A stretch of DNA of 64,000 nt. Source: an uncultured Prochlorococcus sp. (GTDB lineage Bacteria > Cyanobacteriota > Cyanobacteriia > PCC-6307 > Cyanobiaceae). Positions 1 to 7,346 of the stretch are shown in pieces (the stretch's first letter is position 1; the number at the start of each line of letters is the position of its first letter). The stretch is from NCBI GenBank assembly GCA_902587615.1, contig CACILY010000001.1, forward strand, positions 1 to 64,000, read 5' to 3'. A program made the position numbers and the translations under genes. Below the pieces are notes generated by a model that worked only from the letters and a program-made list of their open reading frames with translations, was not told the origin of the DNA and ran no database searches.

Positions 1-103
1 AGATATATCAGAAACTATTTCCCTTTATGATTGGGAACCCATTCCTTTTGAAACAACATTAGAGGATATGGTTAACTCTTTAAAAACATTGTCAATCAAA
101 TAG
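1..103 (+). CDS. C-terminal end of an unidentified protein (partial)
   Basis: An open frame enters from the left edge (codons from base 2) and ends at TAG 101-103, leaving 33 residues that finish SLKTLSIK. The tail contains YDWEPIPFETTLEDM, which resembles the last helix of extended SDR/epimerase proteins, but this is too short for a family call. Its stop lies 4 bases before the next ATG, so the two genes are probably co-transcribed. Confidence 0.5.
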   Translation, partial: DISETISLYDWEPIPFETTLEDMVNSLKTLSIK

Positions 104-107
104 ATAT

Positions 108-827
108 ATGGAGGGACACTGGGTTCTGATAGAACAAGATCAAGTCCCATTACGTTGTTGGTGGAATGATCCTAAGAAAGGAAGAAAGCATGTCGTACTC
201 GTTCTGCCTGAGGTGTTTGGTATTAATAGTTGGGTAAGAAGTATTGTCGATCGATTTGCAGAAAAAGATATTCCGGCTTTAGCAATGCCACTTTTTGCTC
301 GAACAGCTCCTTATTTAAATCTTGGGTATAACGAAGATGATCTATTAGAAGGACGTCGACATAAAGATCAAACTACCACTCAACAAATTCTTGATGATGC
401 TTCTTCCTGTTTGCATTGGTTGAAGCAGCAATATAGTCAGTCAACAATAACCGTTGTAGGATTTTGCTTTGGTGGTCATGCAGCTTTAATTACCTCAACA
501 CTCCCAGAAGTAGATGTAACTTTTGATTTCTACGGAGCTGGTGTCGCTACGACTAGGCCTGGTGGAGGATCTCCCTCTTTGGAATTACTGAGCAATATCT
601 CAGGGAAATTAATTTGTATTTGTGGTAACGCTGATCTGTTGATACCACTTGTAGATCGAACGGCGATCAAAAATGCTTTGATTAAAGAAGATCCTTCTCA
701 GAATAGATTGAGCTACCTTGAAATTGACGATGCTGACCATGGATTCATGTGCGAACAACGTGCAAGCTTTTCTCTAAATGCTTCTAATGTTTGTTGGCAA
801 TTATTAATGAAGGAATTATCTTCATAA
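108..827 (+). CDS. dienelactone hydrolase family protein
   Basis: This 239-residue protein has the alpha/beta-hydrolase layout of the dienelactone hydrolase (DLH) family and the family's usual length. The catalytic elements are visible: Glu35 in LPEVFGIN, nucleophile Cys120 in GFCFGGHAA, Asp176 in CGNADLLIP and His211 in DADHGF. Such enzymes cleave lactones or esters in the cytosol; there is no signal peptide. Nothing near it belongs to aromatic degradation, so the substrate is unknown. The ATG at 108 follows the upstream stop by 4 bases, suggesting translational coupling. Confidence 0.88.
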   Translation: MEGHWVLIEQDQVPLRCWWNDPKKGRKHVVLVLPEVFGINSWVRSIVDRFAEKDIPALAMPLFARTAPYLNLGYNEDDLLEGRRHKDQTTTQQILDDASSCLHWLKQQYSQSTITVVGFCFGGHAALITSTLPEVDVTFDFYGAGVATTRPGGGSPSLELLSNISGKLICICGNADLLIPLVDRTAIKNALIKEDPSQNRLSYLEIDDADHGFMCEQRASFSLNASNVCWQLLMKELSS

Positions 828-967
828 AATAAGATAAGAGATAAAGACATTTATCTTAGGGGTTGATCCTCATGGATTCTTTGCAATAGTCTTCATGAGA
901 TAATTTGAGACTTCTTCTCTTGCCTAGGGAATATCGATAGTAATTATAAATAATGGCTTCTTAACGC

Positions 968-1120
968 TTACTTTTCTGATTCTTCTACCTGCTCAGTTTT
1001 ACTCTCTTGATTTGACGTATCTTTGGAGAAAGGACAATTATTTTCCTTATCCGATCCCCAAGCAAGGACAGGACCAGCGCTAATTGAAAGCGCGAAAATT
1101 AAAGGAAGAATCTTTTGCAT
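968..1120 (-). CDS. small secreted protein, 50 aa
   Basis: Reading the minus strand from ATG 1120 gives 50 residues: a signal-peptide-like N-terminus (basic MQK, hydrophobic core, likely cleavage after PVLA) and then a polar, acidic tail with one Cys (WGSDKENNCPFSK). Length and composition fit the small exported proteins common in picocyanobacteria. No function is recognised. It stands alone between the hydrolase and the DUF3764-type gene. Confidence 0.6.
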   Translation of the reverse strand: MQKILPLIFALSISAGPVLAWGSDKENNCPFSKDTSNQESKTEQVEESEK

Positions 1121-1215
1121 ATCCGAAATAAGTACTGAAATAGTTCGAGAAAAAAGAGGGTATCGTAAGGATATTAGTAGTCATTAAGGAGGTAGGTCTT
1201 TTGATATCTCTCATT

Positions 1216-1256
1216 GAGTCCAGGCTCTATTTTTTTCTAACCATTTGCTTGGACTC
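1216..1256. repeat. structured intergenic hairpin, copy A
   Basis: GAGTCCAG at 1216 pairs with CTTGGACTC ending at 1256 across a T-rich loop, and the downstream arm is followed by ACTTTTTA. The same arms recur at 9306-9353 and 14675-14721. This copy keeps only the arms and lacks the wider homology that the other two share. Confidence 0.55.
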
Positions 1257-1325
1257 ACTTTTTATTTGAGATAACTAATCAAAGATTACAAACATTTTCT
1301 TAGTTACCTTTTTTCTGTTAACAAA

Positions 1326-1604
1326 CTAATGGCTAGTCCAAATTGACTTATCAAAACTAGTCATATCAACATTATGAGTAGAGATCCAATCACCATTGGC
1401 TGCAAGAAACTTATCTAAGTCCCTTTCTTGATGTTGATGAATAACAATCACCTTCTTAGAGTCTGCCTTATTAACTCCTCTATATAAGGGCTTAATACCA
1501 TATTTTGCATGTCTTTTACTGGCTTCATCACTATCAAAGATGGCTGACCACTCAGCAAAAGTTCCATTAAGTTTGAATGTGACGATAGTGGTTTCCAGTG
1601 CCAT
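1326..1604 (-). CDS. DUF3764-like small protein
   Basis: The 92-residue soluble protein begins METT-like (MALETTIVTFKLNGTF) and continues with EWSAIFDSDEA, GIKPLYRGVN and KKVIVIHQH. This is the pattern of the small alpha/beta (dimeric ferredoxin-like) proteins annotated DUF3764 in Prochlorococcus and Synechococcus. Their function is unknown. No catalytic residues can be named. It is transcribed alone, with about 100 bases of AT-rich DNA before the next, divergent gene. Confidence 0.7.
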   Translation of the reverse strand: MALETTIVTFKLNGTFAEWSAIFDSDEASKRHAKYGIKPLYRGVNKADSKKVIVIHQHQERDLDKFLAANGDWISTHNVDMTSFDKSIWTSH

Positions 1605-1736
1605 TAGAAAAATTGTAATTCAAATAACAATTACATATTTTTTTGTATCTGCTTACTTTTCTTCAGGCTCCACTGACAAATTAATTATTTTATCTCAACC
1701 AGATAAACAGTGAATTTCTTAAAAATTTTAATAGGC

Positions 1737-2108
1737 ATGACAAATCAAGAGAGTAGTGGAGAAAGGCGAGAACGCTTCAAAGCGATGTCTAGTGATGAGA
1801 GGAAGGCTCTTATTAGAGAAAAAATGAAAGCCGAAGGGTTACAAGAGGGGAGTGGAATCCCAGGTAAGAAACTCTCTTCATATGACCAAGATGAGATTTG
1901 GGATCTAATTGAAGTGACTAGCTGTTTCCCTGAGATGCAAAAGAAGACAACAGTAATTAAACGAAAGATTACTAACAAAAAGAAATCATTAATTACTTGG
2001 ATCATGTTATCAATAGCTATTGCCGGTGGAATAGTTGTTTATTACCAGCGATATCCGTTGCCAGAGATAAGAAGAGAACTATCCGTAGAAGGAATTTTTT
2101 CTGATTAA
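1737..2108 (+). CDS. hypothetical protein with one C-terminal membrane segment
   Basis: With the ATG at 1737 (MTNQESSGERRERF) the protein has 123 residues; an upstream GTG at 1710 would add nine. The N-terminal two thirds are charged and helical (ERRERFKAMSSDERKALI), then SLITWIMLSIAIAGGIVVYY forms a single membrane helix, leaving a short tail. No family is recognised. The topology suggests an anchored protein with a cytoplasmic helical domain. Confidence 0.6.
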   Translation: MTNQESSGERRERFKAMSSDERKALIREKMKAEGLQEGSGIPGKKLSSYDQDEIWDLIEVTSCFPEMQKKTTVIKRKITNKKKSLITWIMLSIAIAGGIVVYYQRYPLPEIRRELSVEGIFSD

Positions 2109-2197
2109 ACAACAATCAATTAAATCTTAATTAGAGGATAACTGCTTGGCTTATTCAAACAATAATGGAAATATTCCATAAGTGTTTTTCTTCTCTC

Positions 2198-2494
2198 ATG
2201 GCAACTGGTTATTGGATAGTTACTACAACCATTACCAACCCAGCTTTTAAAGAATATGTTGAAGCCTTTCAACCTTGGGTGGAATCGGTTGGAGGATCAG
2301 TCATAGCAAAGGATATGGATGCAATAACCGTTGAAGGTAAAGGAGGAAAACTTGCAGTGATTATTGAATTCTCTTCGAGGGAAGCTGCTTTAGAGGCCTA
2401 TAACAGAGCCGATTATCAAGAAATCAGTAAATTGCGCTGGGCTAATTCAACTGATACAAATATCACAATTATGGATGGCTCTGTAACTCATTAA
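2198..2494 (+). CDS. DUF1330/ABM-like small protein (paralogue of 40818-41105)
   Basis: From ATG 2198 (MATGYWIVTTTITNPAF) this is a 98-residue ferredoxin-like-fold protein of the DUF1330/YCII kind: GYW strand, helix with EYVEAFQPWVESVGGSVIAKD, then LAVIIEFSSREAALEAYN. An earlier ATG at 2165 would add 11 residues but spoils the family's N-terminus. The gene at 40818 shares GYW, PWL/VxSVGG and the VIEF strand, so the two are paralogues. Related folds include small oxygenases and lactone isomerases; the activity here is unknown. Confidence 0.75.
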   Translation: MATGYWIVTTTITNPAFKEYVEAFQPWVESVGGSVIAKDMDAITVEGKGGKLAVIIEFSSREAALEAYNRADYQEISKLRWANSTDTNITIMDGSVTH

Positions 2495-2619
2495 ACCTAA
2501 AATTGAATTCCTTTGTAGAAGTAGATGTGACGTCGATTGTTTCGCCCAGAATACGATCTAAATAATCAAGGCAAATAAAAGAGGAAAAGTCGTGTAGCAA
2601 CAATTAGCTAATTTTTTAT

Positions 2620-2781
2620 CTAAATGCCTTTTAATGATTTTGCTCCGAGTTGGAGTTCTAGTTCAACCTTTCTCTCTTGAAGTCTTCCCTCATTTCTCAT
2701 CAAAGATATACCAACCCATGCAATTCCCATGCCTATAGAGGCTGGTAAAGCTACTGTGGCAATCCTCGTTAATTGGTTCAC
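2620..2781 (-). CDS. small membrane protein, 53 aa
   Basis: A GTG at 2781 opens 53 residues: an N-terminal membrane helix (IATVALPASIGMGIAWVGI) followed by a charged helix (RLQERKVELELQLGAKSL). Length, topology and basic border residues suit a real small membrane protein. No ATG is available in frame, which lowers confidence. The function is not recognised. Confidence 0.45.
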   Translation of the reverse strand: MNQLTRIATVALPASIGMGIAWVGISLMRNEGRLQERKVELELQLGAKSLKGI

Positions 2782-2942
2782 AGACTACCTAATGTTTTTA
2801 ATACCTTGATCTCCTTAAGCATAGTCAGCTCATAATCTAAATATTCATTCTTACGGGAATAGCTCTTTTATATATATGAAGAGCCTTGTTCTTAAAATTT
2901 TGTTGAATTTTTGGTAAGAATGAACTAGAGATTTTTTATTTG

Positions 2943-3128
2943 ATGGTCAGCTTCCTGTTCTTACTACTTAAGCCGCTTCTTTTTCTAATGCTTAAGAAGT
3001 TTTTCAAGAAGCAGATGAAAGCTTTTATTGTTAATGCTATTGAGTGGCTTGTTCTTCAAACAGATAATGACTTGGACGATAAAATCCTTGCAAAGGTAAA
3101 AAGTGGAATGAAGCTAGGAGTGGTTTGA
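2943..3128 (+). CDS. small hypothetical membrane protein, 61 aa
   Basis: ATG 2943 opens a 61-residue protein with a strongly hydrophobic N-terminus (VSFLFLLLKPLLFLMLKKFF), then a basic stretch and a helical tail ending DKILAKVKSGMKLGVV. Its stop is 1 base before the next small ORF, and a third small frame follows, so 2943-3435 looks like a tiny operon. No family is recognised. Confidence 0.5.
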   Translation: MVSFLFLLLKPLLFLMLKKFFKKQMKAFIVNAIEWLVLQTDNDLDDKILAKVKSGMKLGVV

Positions 3129-3129
3129 A

Positions 3130-3234
3130 ATGAACCTTGTAACTTTGCTTGTTATAGATGCTTCTTTGATGCTTATAGGAGTACCTTTGCTTATGATCTT
3201 CAGGGGGAAGCAAAGTAATAGAGTCAAAAAATAA
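3130..3234 (+). CDS. small membrane peptide, 34 aa
   Basis: ATG 3130 starts 34 residues consisting mostly of one membrane helix (LVIDASLMLIGVPLLMIF) and a basic tail (RGKQSNRVKK). It begins 1 base after the preceding stop, and its own stop is 6 bases before the broken DUF2905 frame. Spacing and positive-inside tail are the only support. Confidence 0.4.
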   Translation: MNLVTLLVIDASLMLIGVPLLMIFRGKQSNRVKK

Positions 3235-3240
3235 TTGTCA

Positions 3241-3435
3241 ATGCAAAAACTACTAATCAGTGTTGGAGTTGTAACTGCTGCAATAGGACGGCTTTACCCT
3301 TACATAAATTAATTAAACTTTGGCAAGTTACCCGGCGACTTAATTTTTAATGGAGAAAACTCTACTTTTTATTTTCCAATCGTCAGTTCTATTGTAATCA
3401 GTTTGCTTCTTTCTAGCATTTTTAATTTACTTTGA
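3241..3435 (+). pseudogene. DUF2905-like gene interrupted by an in-frame stop
   Basis: The frame from ATG 3241 encodes MQKLLISVGVVTAAIG, is interrupted by TAA at 3310-3312, and continues in the same frame with GKLPGDLIFNGENSTFYFP and a second membrane helix to TGA 3433-3435. GKLPGD followed by FYFP between two membrane helices is the signature of the small DUF2905 proteins (about 65-70 aa), so both halves belong to one ancestral gene. A single A-to-T change in a Lys codon would explain the stop. A sequencing error is the main alternative. Confidence 0.7.
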
Positions 3436-3446
3436 TCTTCATCATA

Positions 3447-3551
3447 ATGCTTCAATTAATGCATGAGCTATATCCTCCTTGGCATATAGCTCTTGATTCT
3501 TTTTTGCTACTAGTTATCGTTTTTTATTTGATTTACAGGCGAACAAATTGA
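3447..3551 (+). CDS. possible small membrane peptide, 34 aa
   Basis: ATG 3447 opens 34 residues with a single hydrophobic helix (FLLLVIVFYLIY) and the basic end RRTN. It overlaps the 3' end of the opposite-strand gene at 3533 by 19 bases. Only length and topology support it. Confidence 0.35.
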   Translation: MLQLMHELYPPWHIALDSFLLLVIVFYLIYRRTN

Positions 3552-3715
3552 ATAAATGCTTTTATGTCATCCATATTCCCCCTAGTCTCTATAAAGATTC
3601 TTATAACCAATGGAACAACTAACCAAAAGAGTAGAAGAGCTAGAGAGGAGAGTCCAGCATTTAGAAGCACTGCTGCGATACCAAGCAAGAAAAAGCAAAT
3701 AACTTCAGTGATCAT
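3533..3715 (-). CDS. small membrane protein, 60 aa
   Basis: The 60-residue product has two membrane helices (ICFFLLGIAAVLLNAGLSSL and LLFWLVVPLVIRIF) and a short polar tail. Its ATG lies directly after the stop of the gene at 3718-3903, which supports a two-gene unit. On the opposite strand a 30-codon frame (ATG 3610) encodes a charged coiled-coil; the hydrophobic and charged readings are sense/antisense images, so only one need be real. I prefer this one because of the spacing. Confidence 0.5.
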   Translation of the reverse strand: MITEVICFFLLGIAAVLLNAGLSSLALLLFWLVVPLVIRIFIETRGNMDDIKAFIQFVRL

Positions 3716-3717
3716 TT

Positions 3718-3903
3718 CTATCCAGTTCCTGGAATGTCAAAGGGAAGCTTGTCTCCCACTGCTACAAAGAATTTCTGCACAGCTGGTATACGCAATAAAG
3801 CTAGAGGAGCAACAATGTTTAATACAATCCAAGCTCCGCCAATGATTGGAGCCCATTTACCAAACTTTTTAAGAAAACCATTTTGTACTTTTTTTTCTGC
3901 CAT
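3718..3903 (-). CDS. small conserved-looking membrane protein, 61 aa
   Basis: MAEKKVQNGFLKKFGKWAP leads into one membrane helix (IIGGAWIVLNIVAPLALL), then a polar tail ending PFDIPGTG. The basic N-terminus suggests an N-in topology. It is the first gene of a pair with 3533-3715. No family is recognised, but the balanced composition looks like a real protein. Confidence 0.6.
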   Translation of the reverse strand: MAEKKVQNGFLKKFGKWAPIIGGAWIVLNIVAPLALLRIPAVQKFFVAVGDKLPFDIPGTG

Positions 3904-4064
3904 AGATCTCTACATAGCTTGAGCCCAGCTTCTTTTTAGCTAGGTCTTATGCTTTTAGCATTAAATCAAACCACCATAAGTCAAATGTTGTAGATCTCTT
4001 GTCGCTAACTATAAGTAGAAAGTTTGGGTACACCAAAGTTCCTATTGAGTATTTAAGATTCTCA

Positions 4065-4436
4065 TCAGGAGAAAACTCTTGAATAAGGGGTTTGACCATT
4101 CATTAGTGATGTATCTATTCCTTTGCATATATTCATCAAGGCGTTCGTACCAAACCCTGGACCAGTTAGACCATCAATGAATTCGTGATGAACTAGGTAA
4201 AAGTTAGAGGACATTGAATCATTTTGATTCCGTTGTTTAACGAAAAAGCGATTTTTTGGTGACCTAATACTGCTTCCATGAGTGTGTTCCAGAGCATTAC
4301 GTTGCAGTTTTATTCGTTTTGGACGATTTCCTCTCAAGCAATGGGACAAATAAATGTACCGAATTTTGTCATAATTGACATACTTTTTGCTATTTAACCG
4401 ATCATTTGGAATCTGAAAACTATTGCTATAGCTCAA
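4065..4436 (-). CDS. hypothetical protein, doubtful
   Basis: A 123-codon frame (TTG start at 4436) without a recognisable domain. It is basic and has no predicted membrane segment; the middle reads RGNRPKRIKLQRNALEHTH and the end HEFIDGLTGPGFGTNALMN. No other long frame occupies the interval, but the rare start and odd composition make non-coding DNA or a decayed gene equally possible. Confidence 0.3.
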   Translation of the reverse strand: MSYSNSFQIPNDRLNSKKYVNYDKIRYIYLSHCLRGNRPKRIKLQRNALEHTHGSSIRSPKNRFFVKQRNQNDSMSSNFYLVHHEFIDGLTGPGFGTNALMNICKGIDTSLMNGQTPYSRVFS

Positions 4437-4593
4437 TTCTATTGGTACGAATGCTTATGTCATCGCTTTGGAAGTACTAGGTGATTGGGATATAGAACTG
4501 ATTGCAATATCAGTTGCATACTTCACATTTGTAGACTAAAAATTAAACTCCTGCTAAAAAAAGTATCAACCAATACTTTTTGGATTTAATTAC

Positions 4594-4731
4594 ATGATCA
4601 ACGAAAACCTTGTTGAAATCCTCCTTGCTGCAATACTTGTCTCAAACACTTTTGACAAGGATCAAGCTGTCATTAAATGGGGTGGAATAGTAGTTGCGGT
4701 TGCTGGCGTCGCATCAGCTCTATTTGGTTAG
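4594..4731 (+). CDS. small two-helix membrane protein, 45 aa
   Basis: ATG 4594 opens 45 residues: MINENLVEILLAAILVSNTF, a short charged loop (DKDQ), then a second hydrophobic helix VVAVAGVASALFG. The gene is followed 60 bases later by a clear terminator hairpin, which supports it as a transcribed unit. The function is unknown. Confidence 0.55.
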   Translation: MINENLVEILLAAILVSNTFDKDQAVIKWGGIVVAVAGVASALFG

Positions 4732-4794
4732 AGATCTTAATCTCATTTGTTGAATAGAAAAAGCTTTCTAAATTCACAAATATTATTTTTGTTA

Positions 4795-4823
4795 GGCTGC
4801 AATTAATTTGCGGCCTTTTTTTT
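4795..4823 (+). terminator. intrinsic terminator
   Basis: GGCTGCAA and TTGCGGCC form an 8-bp stem (one G-T pair) around TTAAT, followed by eight T residues at 4816-4823. It lies downstream of the 45-residue membrane protein gene. Confidence 0.85.
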
Positions 4824-4993
4824 GCATGATCACCACTCTGCTGTGATAAGTGATCACAAGATTTAATGTTAGAAGCTTAATTAAAATTATTAGTATTTTC
4901 AAACTCTTAATAGGGTTTAGGTGAAAGATCCTCAGGGCTTTCCAAGTATTTCATTCACTAAAAGTCTTTTAATATTGCTTCTGCTTTTATTAA

Positions 4994-5245
4994 TTATCTT
5001 TCTCTATAAACTGCCCATTCATTTTCATTCTTATGAATCTCAGAAAGAGATGCAAACGCAATATCAGACTTATCACTTCTTTTTATCATTACCTCTTTAG
5101 CACCTAAATATGGCTCTATGATTTCAGATTGGGATTTATCAGCTTCCTTCCTTTCTTTAGGGGTCAGTGTCTCCAATATTCTTTCCCATAACTCCTCATT
5201 ACTAGCAAAAGGCTTAATAGAAAATTTACTTGGAGTGTGCTTCAT
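4994..5245 (-). CDS. hypothetical protein, 83 aa
   Basis: A soluble, charged 83-residue protein starting MKHTPSKFSIKPFASNEELW, with a helical segment rich in Glu/Lys (RILETLTPKERKEADKSQSE) and a C-terminal EIHKNENEWAVYRER. It has an ATG start and no competing frame. No domain is recognised, and it is flanked by AT-rich gaps, so it is probably monocistronic. Confidence 0.55.
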   Translation of the reverse strand: MKHTPSKFSIKPFASNEELWERILETLTPKERKEADKSQSEIIEPYLGAKEVMIKRSDKSDIAFASLSEIHKNENEWAVYRER

Positions 5246-5358
5246 AAGACTTCGTGTGTGATAACTAACTTTTTTCTTCTAGTTTAATTATGGACTGCAT
5301 TCTAAAGAGTATTTTTAATTAAACTCTTTTACTAAAAGAAGGTTTTATTCAAGAGTTC

Positions 5359-5556
5359 GTGCAGATAAAGATAATCAATTATCACTTTCACCAAATTTAT
5401 AAGAAGGAGAAGTGTATTGTCCTTTTATTTTTAGATCAGGTACATCCTCCTAAGAAAGCCTTTAGTTGCTCGTTAGCCACTGAAGCTTTAGATGATCATG
5501 CTACTGATTACTTCCTTTGGGAACACCAAGGAGCATTGCGGAATGCTTTTAATTAA
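5359..5556 (+). CDS. possible hypothetical protein, 65 aa
   Basis: A GTG at 5359 opens 65 residues; the second half (ATEALDDHATDYFLWEHQGALRNAFN) looks more protein-like than the first. No family is recognised and there is no clear ribosome-binding site. It may be a decayed gene, since another start-less open frame follows directly downstream. Confidence 0.3.
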   Translation: MQIKIINYHFHQIYKKEKCIVLLFLDQVHPPKKAFSCSLATEALDDHATDYFLWEHQGALRNAFN

Positions 5557-5563
5557 ACAGTAG

Positions 5564-5698
5564 ACCTTTGGCCATGGTCACAATCTAGTTGCTAAAAATA
5601 TTGCAAAAAAAATAGACCCTGGCGAAACTCGCTGGGCCTGGGTGATGGGGATTTTATTTCTAAAGCATTTGGGCAAAGAAATCAACCCCCATAAATAG
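5564..5698 (+). pseudogene. open frame without a start codon, possible gene remnant
   Basis: Between TAG 5561 and TAG 5696 a 44-codon frame reads AKNIAKKIDPGETRWAWVMG followed by ILFLKHLGKEINPHK, a convincing amphipathic protein segment. The only candidate starts are the internal GTG 5641 and ATG 5644. It is either a truncated gene or non-coding. The stretch also contains an 8-bp hairpin (5618-5636). Confidence 0.3.
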
Positions 5699-5809
5699 GG
5701 CTGACAGAGTGTGCTGATCCACTATCCATAGTGTTTCAAATGAGACATAGTACTCATGTGCTTCCAAGAAAGTACTAATATCATTTTATGAGGCCGGGTG
5801 ATGGGGATT
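5640..5809. repeat. 14-base direct repeat pair
   Basis: GGGTGATGGGGATT occurs exactly at 5640-5653 and again at 5796-5809, both preceded by GGCC-type sequence. Such G-rich words are unusual in this AT-rich DNA. The second copy sits just before the terminator at 5821. Confidence 0.6.
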
Positions 5810-5820
5810 AGCCGGTATCG

Positions 5821-5850
5821 AAAACCCTCTTTTGAAGAAGGGTTTTTTTT
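5821..5850 (+). terminator. intrinsic terminator, possibly of a small RNA
   Basis: AAAACCCTCTT pairs with AAGAAGGGTTTT (one extra A) and runs into a T tract. No confident + strand coding gene ends just upstream, so it may close a non-coding transcript from the preceding 200-250 bases, or the remnant at 5564-5698. Confidence 0.7.
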
Positions 5851-5983
5851 ATTGGTTGATTGCATTGAGATATGAAAATTTGGTGAAATTGTTTGAGGTA
5901 TATCTTTTGGATCAAATTTCAAGAATCAAATAAGAAGAACGCTATCCACTGGCCTGTTAACTCTTTTTAACTTGGGAAAAGGT

Positions 5984-6139
5984 ATGTCATCTGACTTTCT
6001 AAAACCTGTCTTTTCAGAAAGTTTATGATCGATCAAAGAAAAATCATTTTTTCGCTTTATTCTTTACGTATTAGGTCTAACGACTCTAATCCTTTCTCTG
6101 ACTTACCTTTTGCTGATACATCCAGATGAATATTCTTGA
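5984..6139 (+). pseudogene. small membrane-protein frame broken by TGA
   Basis: ATG 5984 reads MSSDFLKPVFSESL, then TGA at 6026-6028. The same frame goes on with SIKEKSFFRF, a membrane helix (ILYVLGLTTLILSLTYLLLI) and HPDEYS before TGA 6137. The unbroken frame would give a 50-60 residue single-pass protein like many neighbours. A Trp codon (TGG) mutated to TGA would explain it; chance is possible because the frame is short. Confidence 0.4.
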
Positions 6140-6240
6140 TTGCATTGCCTTCAGTCTTCACATTCATCAGAGTGAAAAAATCATACTTACTCCAATAAAT
6201 TAAAAATCTTTTACTATGTTCGAAGTAAATTTTTCAGTTA

Positions 6241-6555
6241 ATGCTTCGTAAACAAGAAAAAAGTGCTTTTCTCCGACTTACATTCCTTGCCCTTGGATGG
6301 GGATTGGGTCTAGATCGCTTCTATGAAGGAGATAAAAAAGGTGGATTCCTATCCCTTATTGGCTGGGGTATCGTTCTTACTAGCTTCGGATATTTACAAT
6401 GCTCTGGCATTGAATATGTCGACGGTGTTAAAAATTATGCTGACTACAGCCCGAATCCATTAATTATTCTTCCTATGGTTGCAGGCATTTATGGATTTGT
6501 TTTGATCGTTCGTAAAGCATTTAGACTTGCAAAGCAATTTGAAAATGCTGAGTAA
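6241..6555 (+). CDS. TM2-domain membrane protein
   Basis: The 104-residue protein has the TM2 layout: two membrane helices joined by a conserved aromatic/acidic turn, here GLGLDRFYEGDKKGGFLSL, and a basic C-terminus (VRKAFRLAKQFENAE). Between the helices lies a longer polar insert (SGIEYVDGVKNYADYSPN) that is absent from the 75-residue paralogue at 8838. TM2 proteins have no settled biochemical role. It is probably monocistronic. Confidence 0.8.
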   Translation: MLRKQEKSAFLRLTFLALGWGLGLDRFYEGDKKGGFLSLIGWGIVLTSFGYLQCSGIEYVDGVKNYADYSPNPLIILPMVAGIYGFVLIVRKAFRLAKQFENAE

Positions 6556-6633
6556 ATATTATTCTAATTTTAGAGGAATACTTTAAGCATCCCTTATAAA
6601 GAGACTCTATGATTAGTATAGTTATAAGCCGTG

Positions 6634-6692
6634 AAATATCCTTGGCGTTGACTAATTTGCTTTAGTAATATTAGTCAAAGACCAAGATATTT
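6634..6692. repeat. long imperfect intergenic hairpin
   Basis: Three nested arm pairs are visible: AAATAT/ATATTT, CTTGG/CCAAG and a perfect 9-bp TTGACTAAT/ATTAGTCAA, separated by one bulged C and a small internal loop, with a 13-base terminal loop. That is about 20 base pairs in 59 bases. No T tract follows directly, so it is not a standard terminator. Confidence 0.6.
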
Positions 6693-6867
6693 TATTTCTA
6701 TACCCATAAAAAGGTCGTATTTTTCCAAGCTTATTCTTCGACTCTAATAGTCGGATACGCGATTTATTTATAAATAATATTCATTAAACATAAATATAGT
6801 ATTTTAATACTGTAAATCACTAAGAATAGTGAAAATACTGTTCTTTCTTTTCTCGGGAGTCTATTTA

Positions 6868-7212
6868 ATGATAAGGATAGTCTTGACTTCCACTCTTGTA
6901 TCGCTTGCTCTCTTCTTTACCAAGCCTCTTTACGCAAATACAAATTCAGATTTTCAAACTCATCTGAACATATGGAATAAGAAAGGGTCTCTAGCAAGTA
7001 GTTTATTAAAGAAGGCTGAAGAATCTTTTCAAAATGGAGATAAAATAGAAGGATGCAAAAATCAAACTAGAGCTGCACTATATGGAATTGAAGCTACTGA
7101 ATCCCTGATTAAAGCTTTTGAAATAAGTCAAACTACTAGTGATTTTGAAGATTTATATTCTGGCTTAGATAAATGGAGAGAGTTAAGAGATTTCTGCGAT
7201 GTAGCAGGCTAA
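6868..7212 (+). CDS. secreted hypothetical protein
   Basis: I take the ATG at 6868, which gives a good signal peptide (MIRIVLTSTLVSLALFFTK, likely cleavage after LYA) and has GGGAG upstream; a GTG at 6829 would add 13 residues. The mature part is helical and charged (LLKKAEESFQNGDKIEGCKN), contains two Cys, and looks like a small periplasmic helical-bundle protein. No family is recognised. Confidence 0.6.
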   Translation: MIRIVLTSTLVSLALFFTKPLYANTNSDFQTHLNIWNKKGSLASSLLKKAEESFQNGDKIEGCKNQTRAALYGIEATESLIKAFEISQTTSDFEDLYSGLDKWRELRDFCDVAG

Positions 7213-7346
7213 ATAATGTTGTTTAGCAATCTTATTGTTACCTCTGTTATAAATATCTTATCTGAGTAGTTCTATTCTCCTGATTTCCCTCCTTAACCGA
7301 TTTATTAGTTTTTTCTGATCTTATTCGAGAAAGGATTGTTTATCAT

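Noticed and set aside
1745-2005. 86-codon frame on - opposite the hypothetical membrane protein
   Set aside because: It is the antisense image of 1737-2108 and gives a Ser/Leu/Phe-rich product with no ordered pattern.
3610-3702. 30-codon + strand coiled-coil frame (ATG 3610)
   Set aside because: Entirely antisense to the small membrane protein at 3533-3715, whose start abuts the previous gene; a charged helix is the expected mirror image of a hydrophobic one.
4451-4539. Start-less + strand frame ending SVAYFTFVD
   Set aside because: Only a late TTG start is available and the frame is under 30 codons; too little to separate from chance.
4827-4858. TGATCAC...GTGATCA inverted repeat
   Set aside because: Seven-base arms around a long loop next to an already explained terminator; not enough to call a site.
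5722-5922. 66-codon frame on - across the terminator region
   Set aside because: It runs through the terminator hairpin and G-rich repeat, and the composition looks like translated non-coding DNA.
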